Shown: positions 34,052 through 41,076 of the stretch, one piece after another
How positions within the stretch are numbered: position 1 is the stretch's first letter
Layout: each line of letters opens with the position of its first letter
Assembly: GCF_018905915.1 (NCBI RefSeq)
Contig: NZ_CP064782.1
Location: 2,976,001 to 3,040,000, forward strand
Source: Azospira inquinata
Lineage (GTDB): Bacteria; Pseudomonadota; Gammaproteobacteria; Burkholderiales; Rhodocyclaceae
Length of the DNA stretch: 64,000 bases
Direction of reading: 5' to 3'
Program-made: the position numbers and the translations under genes
The notes under the pieces: model-generated
Database searches by the model: none
Seen by the model: only the letters and a program-made list of their open reading frames with translations
What the model was told of the DNA's origin: nothing

Positions 34052-34741
34052 ATGCCAGCCCATCCCCGCCTCGCCTACCTGACTACCCGGGAGGCGGCCA
34101 ACCGTCTGGGCGTATCCGTCCGCACCGTTCAGCTCTGGGTGGAAGAAGGCATTCTCCAGGCCTGGAAGACCAGCGGCGGGCATCGGCGCATCGATATGGA
34201 TTCGGTGGCCAGTCTGATGCGCCAGCGGGCCCAGGAGGGGGCGGGCAGCGCTCCCCGGAAAGGCCAGGGGGCCCAGGCCGCCACCGCCGAAGGCGTGGCA
34301 ACCCCGTCTCCCGTGCCTCTGCGCCTGGTGGTGGTGGAAGATGACCCTATCTACCTGAAGCTTTACGAGGCCAAATTTGGTCGCTGGCCCTTTCCCGTGG
34401 AATTGCATCTGGCGGAAGACGGGTACCAGGGCCTGCTGCTCATTGGCCAGCTGCGGCCCGATCTGGTGGTAACCGATCTGCGCATGCCGGGCATGGACGG
34501 TTTTCGCCTGCTCCGGGCCATCAAGGGGGACCCCCTGCTGGCGGATACCCGGGTGGTGGCCATTACGTCCCTGGAGCCGGAGACCTGGGATAGCTACGGG
34601 GGCATGCCCCCTGGGGTGGCCGTGTTTAACAAACCGCCCCCCTTCGACCGGCTCCAGGCCATCGGCCTGGAAACCTGGCAGGCCCGGGGGCGGGCACCGG
34701 AGGCGGCCGCCGTTCCCGGAGTACCCGTGGGCGCCCTGTAA
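34052..34741 (+). CDS. HTH (MerR/excisionase-type) - receiver protein, inverted domain order
   Basis: A 229-residue response regulator. An N-terminal helix-turn-helix (TTREAANRLGVSVRTVQLWVEEG, then KTSGGHRRI, residues 11-48) is of the MerR/excisionase type. A flexible linker leads to a C-terminal receiver (about 90-205) with the acidic pair in VVVEDD, phospho-acceptor D142 (VTDLRMPGMDG) and K194 (FNKPPP). Most response regulators have the receiver first, so this order is unusual. It probably receives phosphate from the hybrid kinase upstream. AGGA lies eight bases before the ATG. Confidence 0.88.
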   Translation: MPAHPRLAYLTTREAANRLGVSVRTVQLWVEEGILQAWKTSGGHRRIDMDSVASLMRQRAQEGAGSAPRKGQGAQAATAEGVATPSPVPLRLVVVEDDPIYLKLYEAKFGRWPFPVELHLAEDGYQGLLLIGQLRPDLVVTDLRMPGMDGFRLLRAIKGDPLLADTRVVAITSLEPETWDSYGGMPPGVAVFNKPPPFDRLQAIGLETWQARGRAPEAAAVPGVPVGAL

Positions 34742-34753
34742 GGAGCCTCAGCC

Positions 34754-35077
34754 ATGCTTGGGCTGGAAGGGCTGGGGGTTACCTGGGACAGGGCGGGCGC
34801 CCTGAACGGACTGGGGGTGGCCGCCTGGTATGGGATGTGGAGTCTGGTGGCCCTGGGGGCCTATGGTGGGGACAAGGGGGCGGCCCGCCGGGGGGACCGG
34901 CGTACGGCGGAAACCCGGCTCATTCTTCTGGGCTGGCTGGGGGGATGGCCCGGGGCCTGGCTGGCCCAGCGTTATTTCCATCACAAAACCCGCAAACCGG
35001 GCTTTCAGGCCCGTTTCTGGCTGTCCGTGGCGGGCCATGGCCTGGGCTGGGCCGCCTGGTTTCTGTGGCGTCGTTGA
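34754..35077 (+). CDS. DUF1294 family small membrane protein
   Basis: A 107-residue inner-membrane protein. The DUF1294 pattern is clear: YGGDKGAARRGDRRTAETRL, LGGWPGAWLAQ and FHHKTRKPGFQARFW, between three hydrophobic segments. Function is unknown. In other proteins this domain is fused to cold-shock domains; here it stands alone. It starts 12 bases after the HTH-receiver gene with a GGAG ribosome binding site, so it may share its transcript. Confidence 0.85.
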   Translation: MLGLEGLGVTWDRAGALNGLGVAAWYGMWSLVALGAYGGDKGAARRGDRRTAETRLILLGWLGGWPGAWLAQRYFHHKTRKPGFQARFWLSVAGHGLGWAAWFLWRR

Positions 35078-35157
35078 GGCCGGGGTTTCCGGCCTACTGT
35101 CTTCTGCCCCGCCGAAGTCTTATGAAGTCTTACCGCGCCCTTGGCCTACCTTGGGCC

Positions 35158-37107
35158 TTATTCCTTATCCACGTCTTCGGGCATGGGGTGGCGCTGCTGG
35201 TGGAGCTGAAAGCGGCCCGGGTCCAGGGCTTCCCCCAGTTCCCGTTCAAGGGGCCAGGGGTCCCCGGCCAAGCGGCTGGCGAGAAATTCCCCGGCTAAGG
35301 CGGAGAGGACGAAGCCCCGGGCGCCGAAGCCGCTGGCCAGCCACAGGCCGGGGCGGCGGGGCAGGGTCACCAGGCGGGCGTTGGCCGGGGGCGGTCCGTT
35401 TTCCGGCAGGGGCCCGAGCATGGGCATACGGTCCAGGGAAATGGGGCGGAAGCCCACCCGGCCCGCCAGCTGGGCGGGGGTCAGGTGGGGGGCGAAGCCG
35501 GGCAGAATGGTCTGGAGCTTGTCCAGATTGTCCCGCTGCTCCGTGAGCCGCAGGGCTTCGTCTTCGTCCCCGGCCAGGAAGGAAGCGCCGCAGACCCGCA
35601 GGCCTTCGTAGGCCGGAGTGATGTAGCCCTGGCCGCAGACCACCATGTCCAGGGGCGGGGTCTGACCCTCGGGAATCAGGGTGGCCTGGCCCCGGGCTGG
35701 GGAAAGGGGTAGCCAGCCATGGGCGCCAGCCAGCCGCTTGGCGTCCGCCGCATTGGCCAGCACCACGGTTTCGCATTCGGCGATGGTCCGCCCGTCCGGG
35801 TCCAGGGCCCGCCAGGCGCCGGCGGCGTATTCCAGCCGTTCCACCCGTTGTCCATAGCGGGGGGTGATGGCGCCCTCCCAGCGGGCCAGATTGGCGGCGC
35901 ACAAGGAGGGGGGGACGCCCCAGCCCCCCAGGGGGAAATACCAGCCCCCGTGGTCCACGGGCCAGCCGATACGGGCACTGGCTGCTTCCCGGTCCAGGTA
36001 TTGGAGATATTCCTCAGGCGGCTGCTGGTGGGCCACGGTGCGAGCCTGGAGGGCCTCATGGGCCCCATCCCGGGCCAGATGGATGACCCCCGAGGCGCCC
36101 CAATGGACCGGCAGGCCTTCCCGGGACAGTTGCTGCAAATGACTACGGGTGTAGAGGAAAGCGGCCCGGGTGAGGCGGCTTAAGCGGTTGTCGTCCAGGC
36201 TGGGCTGGTGGCGCAGCACTCCCACCCGGTTGCCCGATGCCCCCTGACCCGGCCCGTCAGCCTGATCCACCAGGGTCACGGCAAAGTTCCGGGCGGCTAG
36301 ACGTTCCGCCACGGAAGTGCCCGCAAATCCGGCGCCGATGACCAGCACCCGCCGTCCGCTAACGCCCGGGTCCCCCAGGCTGGGGCCCCGGTAGCGGCCC
36401 CGGAGCATCTGCCGCTTGGTGCCAAAGCCCGGCACCTTTTCGCTGACAAAGCCCACGGCCTTGAGCCCGTCCCGTACCCCGCCCGCCACGGACCAGGTGG
36501 CCAGGGTGGCGTCCTTGGCGGCCAGGCGGGAGAGGGCCCGGAAGAGATAGTCGGACCACAGTTCCGGATTCTTGGCCGGGGAAAAACCGTCCAGGTAAAA
36601 GGCGTTGGCCCCCACCCGGAGCTGGGGCAAGAAACTTAAGGCATCCCCCAGATAGAGGGTGAGGGTGACCCGTCCCCCCTCAAAATGCAGGCGCTGGGGG
36701 CCGGGCACCAGGAGGGGCCAGGCCCCCTGCAATTGGGCCGCCAGGGGAGCGAATTCGGGAAAGGTCCGGTGCAGTTCGGCCAAATCTTCCCGGCGGAAGG
36801 GATGTTTTTCCACGGAAACGAAATGGAGGCGCTGGCAGCGCCGGGGATCGTCCTTCCAGGCGGCCCAGGTGGCGAGGAAATTGAGACCCAGGCCGAATCC
36901 GGTTTCCAGGATGACAAAGCGCTCTTCCCCCTGCCACCGCTCCGGTAGGCCATTGCCGTGAAGGAAGACATGCTGGGCCTGACCCACGGCGCCGGAGGCA
37001 GAGTGATAAACGTCCCCGTAGGCGGTGGAATAGGGCACCCCCGTATCGGTGCGTTCCAGGCGGGCAGGTTGGAGGGGCGGGAAAGGCAGGGGGGGCAAGT
37101 CGCTCAT
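35158..37107 (-). CDS. mnmC: Bifunctional tRNA 5-methylaminomethyl-2-thiouridine biosynthesis protein
   Basis: Acts on wobble uridine 34 of certain tRNAs. The C-terminal FAD oxidase (about 255-600, with VIGAGFAGTSVAERLAARN) converts the carboxymethylaminomethyl group to aminomethyl. The N-terminal SAM methyltransferase (about 1-240, with ETGFGLGLNFL and YLDGFSPAKNPELW) then methylates it. 649 residues from MSDLPPLPF, the family's usual start; a GTG at 37125 would add six residues. Both halves look intact. It stands alone on the minus strand. Confidence 0.93.
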   Translation of the reverse strand: MSDLPPLPFPPLQPARLERTDTGVPYSTAYGDVYHSASGAVGQAQHVFLHGNGLPERWQGEERFVILETGFGLGLNFLATWAAWKDDPRRCQRLHFVSVEKHPFRREDLAELHRTFPEFAPLAAQLQGAWPLLVPGPQRLHFEGGRVTLTLYLGDALSFLPQLRVGANAFYLDGFSPAKNPELWSDYLFRALSRLAAKDATLATWSVAGGVRDGLKAVGFVSEKVPGFGTKRQMLRGRYRGPSLGDPGVSGRRVLVIGAGFAGTSVAERLAARNFAVTLVDQADGPGQGASGNRVGVLRHQPSLDDNRLSRLTRAAFLYTRSHLQQLSREGLPVHWGASGVIHLARDGAHEALQARTVAHQQPPEEYLQYLDREAASARIGWPVDHGGWYFPLGGWGVPPSLCAANLARWEGAITPRYGQRVERLEYAAGAWRALDPDGRTIAECETVVLANAADAKRLAGAHGWLPLSPARGQATLIPEGQTPPLDMVVCGQGYITPAYEGLRVCGASFLAGDEDEALRLTEQRDNLDKLQTILPGFAPHLTPAQLAGRVGFRPISLDRMPMLGPLPENGPPPANARLVTLPRRPGLWLASGFGARGFVLSALAGEFLASRLAGDPWPLERELGEALDPGRFQLHQQRHPMPEDVDKE

Positions 37108-37508
37108 GGGGCTGAATTGTCGCACAACCCGACAGGCCGGGCTCCGGCCCCCCGGGGTAGAGGGGGCATCCCCTATGTCTCCAGGCTTAAACCCTGGTGT
37201 TACGCGCTGGGCCTCCCTGCCGCGGGGGCGGTTGCCCGGAGGTCCCCGGGTTTTCCCCTTGTCCTCGCTCCGCCTGCTTTCTAGCCGGGGGAAATGCCCC
37301 TGTCTCGCTGATTTTTAGGAAGGCCCCTTTGGGGGACCGAATAGCGCCACCTGCCTAGGGCTTCCCTTGAAAAAAGGCGGGGCGCCGTTGCCGGGCCCCG
37401 CCAATACCCCTGGTGCTTTTCTGCCTGCCTGAACCAGTGGGGAGGGGCCGCTGTACCGGCCCTCCACCGTTTCCCCCACCGGTCTATCACCGGCCCACCA
37501 CCGATCTC
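37108..37508. other. Intergenic region, 401 bp, with 3-prime hairpins
   Basis: No gene seen. It contains a GC-rich hairpin GGAGGGGCCG/CCGGCCCTCC (37441-37465) and a terminator (37368-37402), both downstream of the glycine-zipper gene. CCAGG-CTTAAAC-CCTGG lies near 37175-37191 upstream of mnmC. Confidence 0.6.
37368..37402 (-). terminator. Intrinsic terminator of the glycine-zipper gene
   Basis: A perfect GGCGGGGC/GCCCCGCC stem (37376-37383 with 37395-37402) is followed on the minus strand by TTTTTTCAAG. Confidence 0.85.
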
Positions 37509-38300
37509 CTAATAGGGCTGCAAGCTTCCGTCCACCACCTTGACCCGGTCGCCGATGCGCCAGCCCGGCTGGCTGCTTTGGCTGAAGCTGCGGCTGGAAC
37601 CGTCCTGGAAGCGGACCGTGATCCGGTATTCCTGGGTGCTGCGGTGGTTGCGCTCCACCTGGTTACCAGCGAAGGCGCCGCCCACGGCTCCCGCCAGGGT
37701 GGCCAGATCCCGGCCCGAGCCGTTGCCCACCTGATGGCCCAGAATGCCGCCCAGCACACCGCCGGCCACGGCTCCCAAACCGCTGCCCTGGCCGGGCTTG
37801 GTTACCGCTTCAATGTTATCCACCACCCCACATTCGTTGCAGGGAGCGGGCTTGGCCGCCGTAGCGCTGTCCGGAATTTGGGCGATCCGGCCCGGTTCCG
37901 TGGCGGGCGGCGGGGTGTTGGCATCCCTGCGATTGCTATGGCTGGACTTGGCAGTCTCCTGGGTGTGGGGTTTGTGCGCCGCCGTTTCCCGATGGACGGG
38001 GGCCTGGGCCACGGGCCGGGGAGTGGGGGCGGCGGAAGCAGCGGCCGCTGCCGGAGTGGCCGCACTGGGTAAAGGGGGAAGGGGGGGCTGGGGCGCCGTT
38101 TGGGTGGCGGCCTGGGGCGAGGTGCTGGCTGCGGTGCTGGCCGCCGGGGCTGCCACCGGGACCGGGGTACTGACTGCCGGGGCCTGGCCTCCCGGGGTGG
38201 GCAGAACGCCGGTGAGTACCCCCACCCCCGCCAGACTGACGGCGGTGACGGAAACGGCGGCGATTTTTACCAACAGGCTGGTGGTGGCACTGCTATCCAT
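37509..38300 (-). CDS. Glycine-zipper 2TM domain envelope protein (SlyB/YMGG-like)
   Basis: A 263-residue envelope protein. The N-terminal hydrophobic segment (about 8-33) is a membrane anchor or signal. It is followed by a 100-residue Pro/Ala/Thr-rich low-complexity stretch likely to span the periplasm. A CNECG pair precedes the glycine zipper (GLGAVAGGVLGGILGHQVG, then GAVGGAFAGNQVE, about 172-215). A small beta C-terminal domain ends RIGDRVKVVDGSLQPY. Related proteins stabilise the outer membrane or respond to envelope stress; the precise role is unknown. Confidence 0.85.
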   Translation of the reverse strand: MDSSATTSLLVKIAAVSVTAVSLAGVGVLTGVLPTPGGQAPAVSTPVPVAAPAASTAASTSPQAATQTAPQPPLPPLPSAATPAAAAASAAPTPRPVAQAPVHRETAAHKPHTQETAKSSHSNRRDANTPPPATEPGRIAQIPDSATAAKPAPCNECGVVDNIEAVTKPGQGSGLGAVAGGVLGGILGHQVGNGSGRDLATLAGAVGGAFAGNQVERNHRSTQEYRITVRFQDGSSRSFSQSSQPGWRIGDRVKVVDGSLQPY

Positions 38301-38608
38301 GAGCTGTTCTCCAAGGGAAGTCCGTAATCATTGTCTCCCTAACGCTGGGAAGGGGGGCGGGGCGGACGGGGGAAACAAATCCTTACACCTGTATCCCGGC
38401 GGGAAGAAAAGGGGCGGCCAGAGGGTAAGGGCGGATTTTTTGCTTAAGCCTATGAAGAATAAGGAAAAGAGTGGGGTAGGGAAATGTAACAGGGAAAAAA
38501 ATTGGGCCGGACTTCTTTTTGTCATAGCCCGGGGCCGTTACAATCCCTTCCCCATATGAGTCCGGCATTGGGGGCCGGACCGCAATACCAATATTTCAGG
38601 GAACGGTT
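38301..38608. other. Intergenic region, 308 bp, upstream of the TonB receptor operon
   Basis: A divergent gap. A perfect GTCCGGC-ATTGGGG-GCCGGAC stem (38560-38580) lies 28 bases before the receptor start, probably in its 5-prime leader. TACAAT at 38539-38544 is a good -10-like hexamer, but no -35 at normal spacing is convincing. AGGGAAC precedes the ATG. Confidence 0.55.
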
Positions 38609-40543
38609 ATGACCTTGCGGGGGTACTTGGTCTGGTGCGGGATCTGTCTGCCCATTTTGGCCTGGGGCCAGGAGGGGGGCGGGCTGGAGCAGGATCTGGT
38701 GTCCCTGCCCATCGAGCAGTTGCTCACCACGGAAGTCAGTTCCGTACTCAAGCATCCCTCCGAGCTGGCCGATGCGCCGGCGGCCACCACCGTGCTGCGC
38801 CGGGAAGACATTGAGCGCATGGCCGCCACTTCCCTGCCGGATCTACTGCGGCTGGTGCCCGGTCTCCATGTGGCCCAGCTGGATGGCAATCGCTGGGCCG
38901 TTTCCTCCCGGGGCATGAACGGCTTTTTCGGTAGCAAGCTCCTGGTCATGGTGGATGGGCGCAGCATCTACAACTCGGTCTATTCCGGGGTGTTCTGGGA
39001 CGCCAATGACATTCCCCTGGACAACATCGCCCGCATCGAAATTATCCGGGGGCCGGGAGCGGCCCTGTGGGGGGTGAATGCGGTGAATGGGGTGATCAAT
39101 ATCGTCACCCGCACCGCCCAGGAAACCACTGGGGGCCTGGCCAGCGTCAGTCTGGGCAATGTGGAACGGGGCAAGCTGGGGCTGCGTTGGGGCCAGACCA
39201 ATGAGGATGGCAGCGCCTGGCGGGTCTATAGCCAGAGCCACCATCGGGATCAGACTCGTTATCTGACCGGTTCCCTGAACGGCAGTAATCGCCCCGGGGA
39301 TGAATCCCGTTCCGACCGGGTCGGCTTCCGGGCCGACAGTGCCCCGGGCAGCACCACCTGGATGGTGACGGGGGAGGGCTACAGTGGTTATAGCGGGGGC
39401 GCCCCCATGCCCCTGGCCACTTCCGACGATATTCGGGGCCACCATCTCCAGGGCCGGGTGACCCGCCTGCTGGAGGATGGCTCCCTGGTTCAGATGCAGG
39501 GCTATCTGGCCTATTCCTGGCGCCAGGAGGCGGCCATTGGCAGCGTTCTGGAAGAAAACGTGGCGGACTTCGATCTGCAACGGAGCCAGGAATTGAACCC
39601 GTTCCATCGCCTCACCTGGGGCGGCGGGGTGCGCCAGTATCACTTTGATTCCATCGGTTCCAGCAAGCTGGCCTTCGATCCGGACAGCTCCACCGCCAAT
39701 GTGATCAATCTATTCCTCCAGGACGAATGGCAGTTCCGCCCCAGTCTGCGGCTCATTGCCGGGGCCAAGGTGGAACATGTGCCCCAGTCCGGCACCCAGT
39801 TCCAGCCTAATCTGCGCTTGGTGTGGACCCCGGCCGCCGGGCACACCCTGTGGGCCGGTACGGCCCGGGCGGTGCGGGCCGGCAACCAGGTGGACCGGAA
39901 TATCCGCTACGGCGGCCAGGGCATCAGCGCCGTGCCGGTCCAGGGCAATCCGGATTTTGGCTCGGAAACCCTGATCAGCCAGGAAGGGGGCTGGCGAGCC
40001 CAGTTGTCCCCCACCCTGGCTTCCGACCTGTCCCTTTACCGCAACCGTTATGCGGACCTGGAAACCATCGATTACAACCCGTCCCAGCTCAGCATGTCCT
40101 ATTACAACCATGCCCGGGGCACTACCCACGGCTTGGAATGGGCCCTGGACTGGCAGGCGGCGGACAACTGGCAGCTGCGCAGCGGTCTGACCCTCTACCA
40201 TGAAAGCCTGGAATACAGCCAGACGCCCCAGCAGCCTTCCCTGATTTCCTTTAAGGGGGGCTTCCCCACCCGCCAGGCTTTTGTCCGTTCCCTTTGGGAT
40301 ATATCTGCCCGCCAGCGTTTCGATCTGACCTGGCGGGGTGCCGGGCCCATGCCCGCCCGGGGGGTGCCCGGCTATGGCACCTTCGACTTCCGCTGGAGTT
40401 ATCGGATGGACCGGCGCACCGAAGTGGCCCTGACCGGTCGTAACCTGACCGGGCCGGAACATGAGGAATTTGCCCGTCAGCCCTTCTTCCAGCAGACTGC
40501 CATGCGCCGGGAGCTGATGGTTTCCCTGAGCCGGGAATTCTGA
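38609..40543 (+). CDS. TonB-dependent outer-membrane receptor
   Basis: A 644-residue outer-membrane protein with a signal peptide (residues 1-20, ending AWGQ). The plug domain follows (about 45-165: VLRREDIERMAATSLPDLLR, VMVDGRSIYNSVYSGVFW, IEIIRGPGAALWGVNAVNGVINIV). A 22-strand-type barrel ends in phenylalanine, as needed for assembly. This subfamily is often found beside YfiR-like and sensor genes rather than siderophore genes. No transport partners (TonB, ExbBD, ABC) are nearby. It begins a three-gene operon with the next start three bases after its stop. Confidence 0.93.
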   Translation: MTLRGYLVWCGICLPILAWGQEGGGLEQDLVSLPIEQLLTTEVSSVLKHPSELADAPAATTVLRREDIERMAATSLPDLLRLVPGLHVAQLDGNRWAVSSRGMNGFFGSKLLVMVDGRSIYNSVYSGVFWDANDIPLDNIARIEIIRGPGAALWGVNAVNGVINIVTRTAQETTGGLASVSLGNVERGKLGLRWGQTNEDGSAWRVYSQSHHRDQTRYLTGSLNGSNRPGDESRSDRVGFRADSAPGSTTWMVTGEGYSGYSGGAPMPLATSDDIRGHHLQGRVTRLLEDGSLVQMQGYLAYSWRQEAAIGSVLEENVADFDLQRSQELNPFHRLTWGGGVRQYHFDSIGSSKLAFDPDSSTANVINLFLQDEWQFRPSLRLIAGAKVEHVPQSGTQFQPNLRLVWTPAAGHTLWAGTARAVRAGNQVDRNIRYGGQGISAVPVQGNPDFGSETLISQEGGWRAQLSPTLASDLSLYRNRYADLETIDYNPSQLSMSYYNHARGTTHGLEWALDWQAADNWQLRSGLTLYHESLEYSQTPQQPSLISFKGGFPTRQAFVRSLWDISARQRFDLTWRGAGPMPARGVPGYGTFDFRWSYRMDRRTEVALTGRNLTGPEHEEFARQPFFQQTAMRRELMVSLSREF

Positions 40544-40546
40544 ACC

Positions 40547-41074
40547 ATGGCCTTTATTCTTCGCGCCCTGGTGCTCTTCGCCTGTTCCATTGCCACCGCC
40601 CACGCCTGGAGCGCGCCCTCCGAGGCGGTGGTGAAAGCGGCCCTGGTGGCCAATCTGGCCAATTATGCCCAATGGCAGGACCATAACTGGCCCGCCAACC
40701 GCACCCTGATCTGCGTTGCTGGCCGGGGGCCGGTGGCGGATGCCCTCCAGGCCCTGGACGGCCAGGTGCTCTATGGCCGTACCGTGAGCGTCAGCCTGCG
40801 GCTCCGTCCCGCCGACGCTCGGGACTGCCAGGTCCTCTATCTGGGGGACGGGGTGGCCCGGAGCAGTGCCGAATGGTTGATGGAACTGGCCGGTTCCTCC
40901 GTGCTGACCGTAGGTGACGGAGAAGATTTTCCCCTCAACGGCGGGGTGGTGGGCCTGATCCGGGACGGTAACCGGGTCGGTTTCGACATTAGCCTGAGTG
41001 CCTCCCGGCGCGCCAATATCCGCTTTAGCGCCCATTTGCTGCGCCTGGCGCGCAACGTTCTGGGGCCCCGTTAA
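40547..41074 (+). CDS. YfiR/HmsC-like periplasmic protein (DUF4154)
   Basis: A 175-residue exported protein with the signal peptide FILRALVLFACSIATAHAW. It matches the YfiR-like family (EAVVKAALVANLANYAQW, LICVAGRGPVADALQAL, CQVLYLGDGVARS, FDISLSASRRANIRFSAHLLRLA). In Pseudomonas YfiR is a periplasmic repressor of the CHASE8-HAMP diguanylate cyclase YfiN and responds to redox or envelope state. Here it is followed two bases later by a HAMP hybrid kinase. The two internal cysteines (near 57 and 90) could act as a redox switch. Confidence 0.88.
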   Translation: MAFILRALVLFACSIATAHAWSAPSEAVVKAALVANLANYAQWQDHNWPANRTLICVAGRGPVADALQALDGQVLYGRTVSVSLRLRPADARDCQVLYLGDGVARSSAEWLMELAGSSVLTVGDGEDFPLNGGVVGLIRDGNRVGFDISLSASRRANIRFSAHLLRLARNVLGPR

Positions 41075-41076
41075 TC

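Noticed and set aside
33885-34082. 65-codon ORF beginning MEKIDKKLTF with GGAGAGG before it
   Set aside because: Only the first 12 codons look protein-like. The rest is Pro/Gly/Arg-rich, crosses two hairpins and runs into the HTH-receiver gene.
38321-38337. Partial Fur-box-like sequence near the TonB receptor operon
   Set aside because: Matches only part of the consensus and lies over 270 bases from the receptor start, beside the divergent gene.
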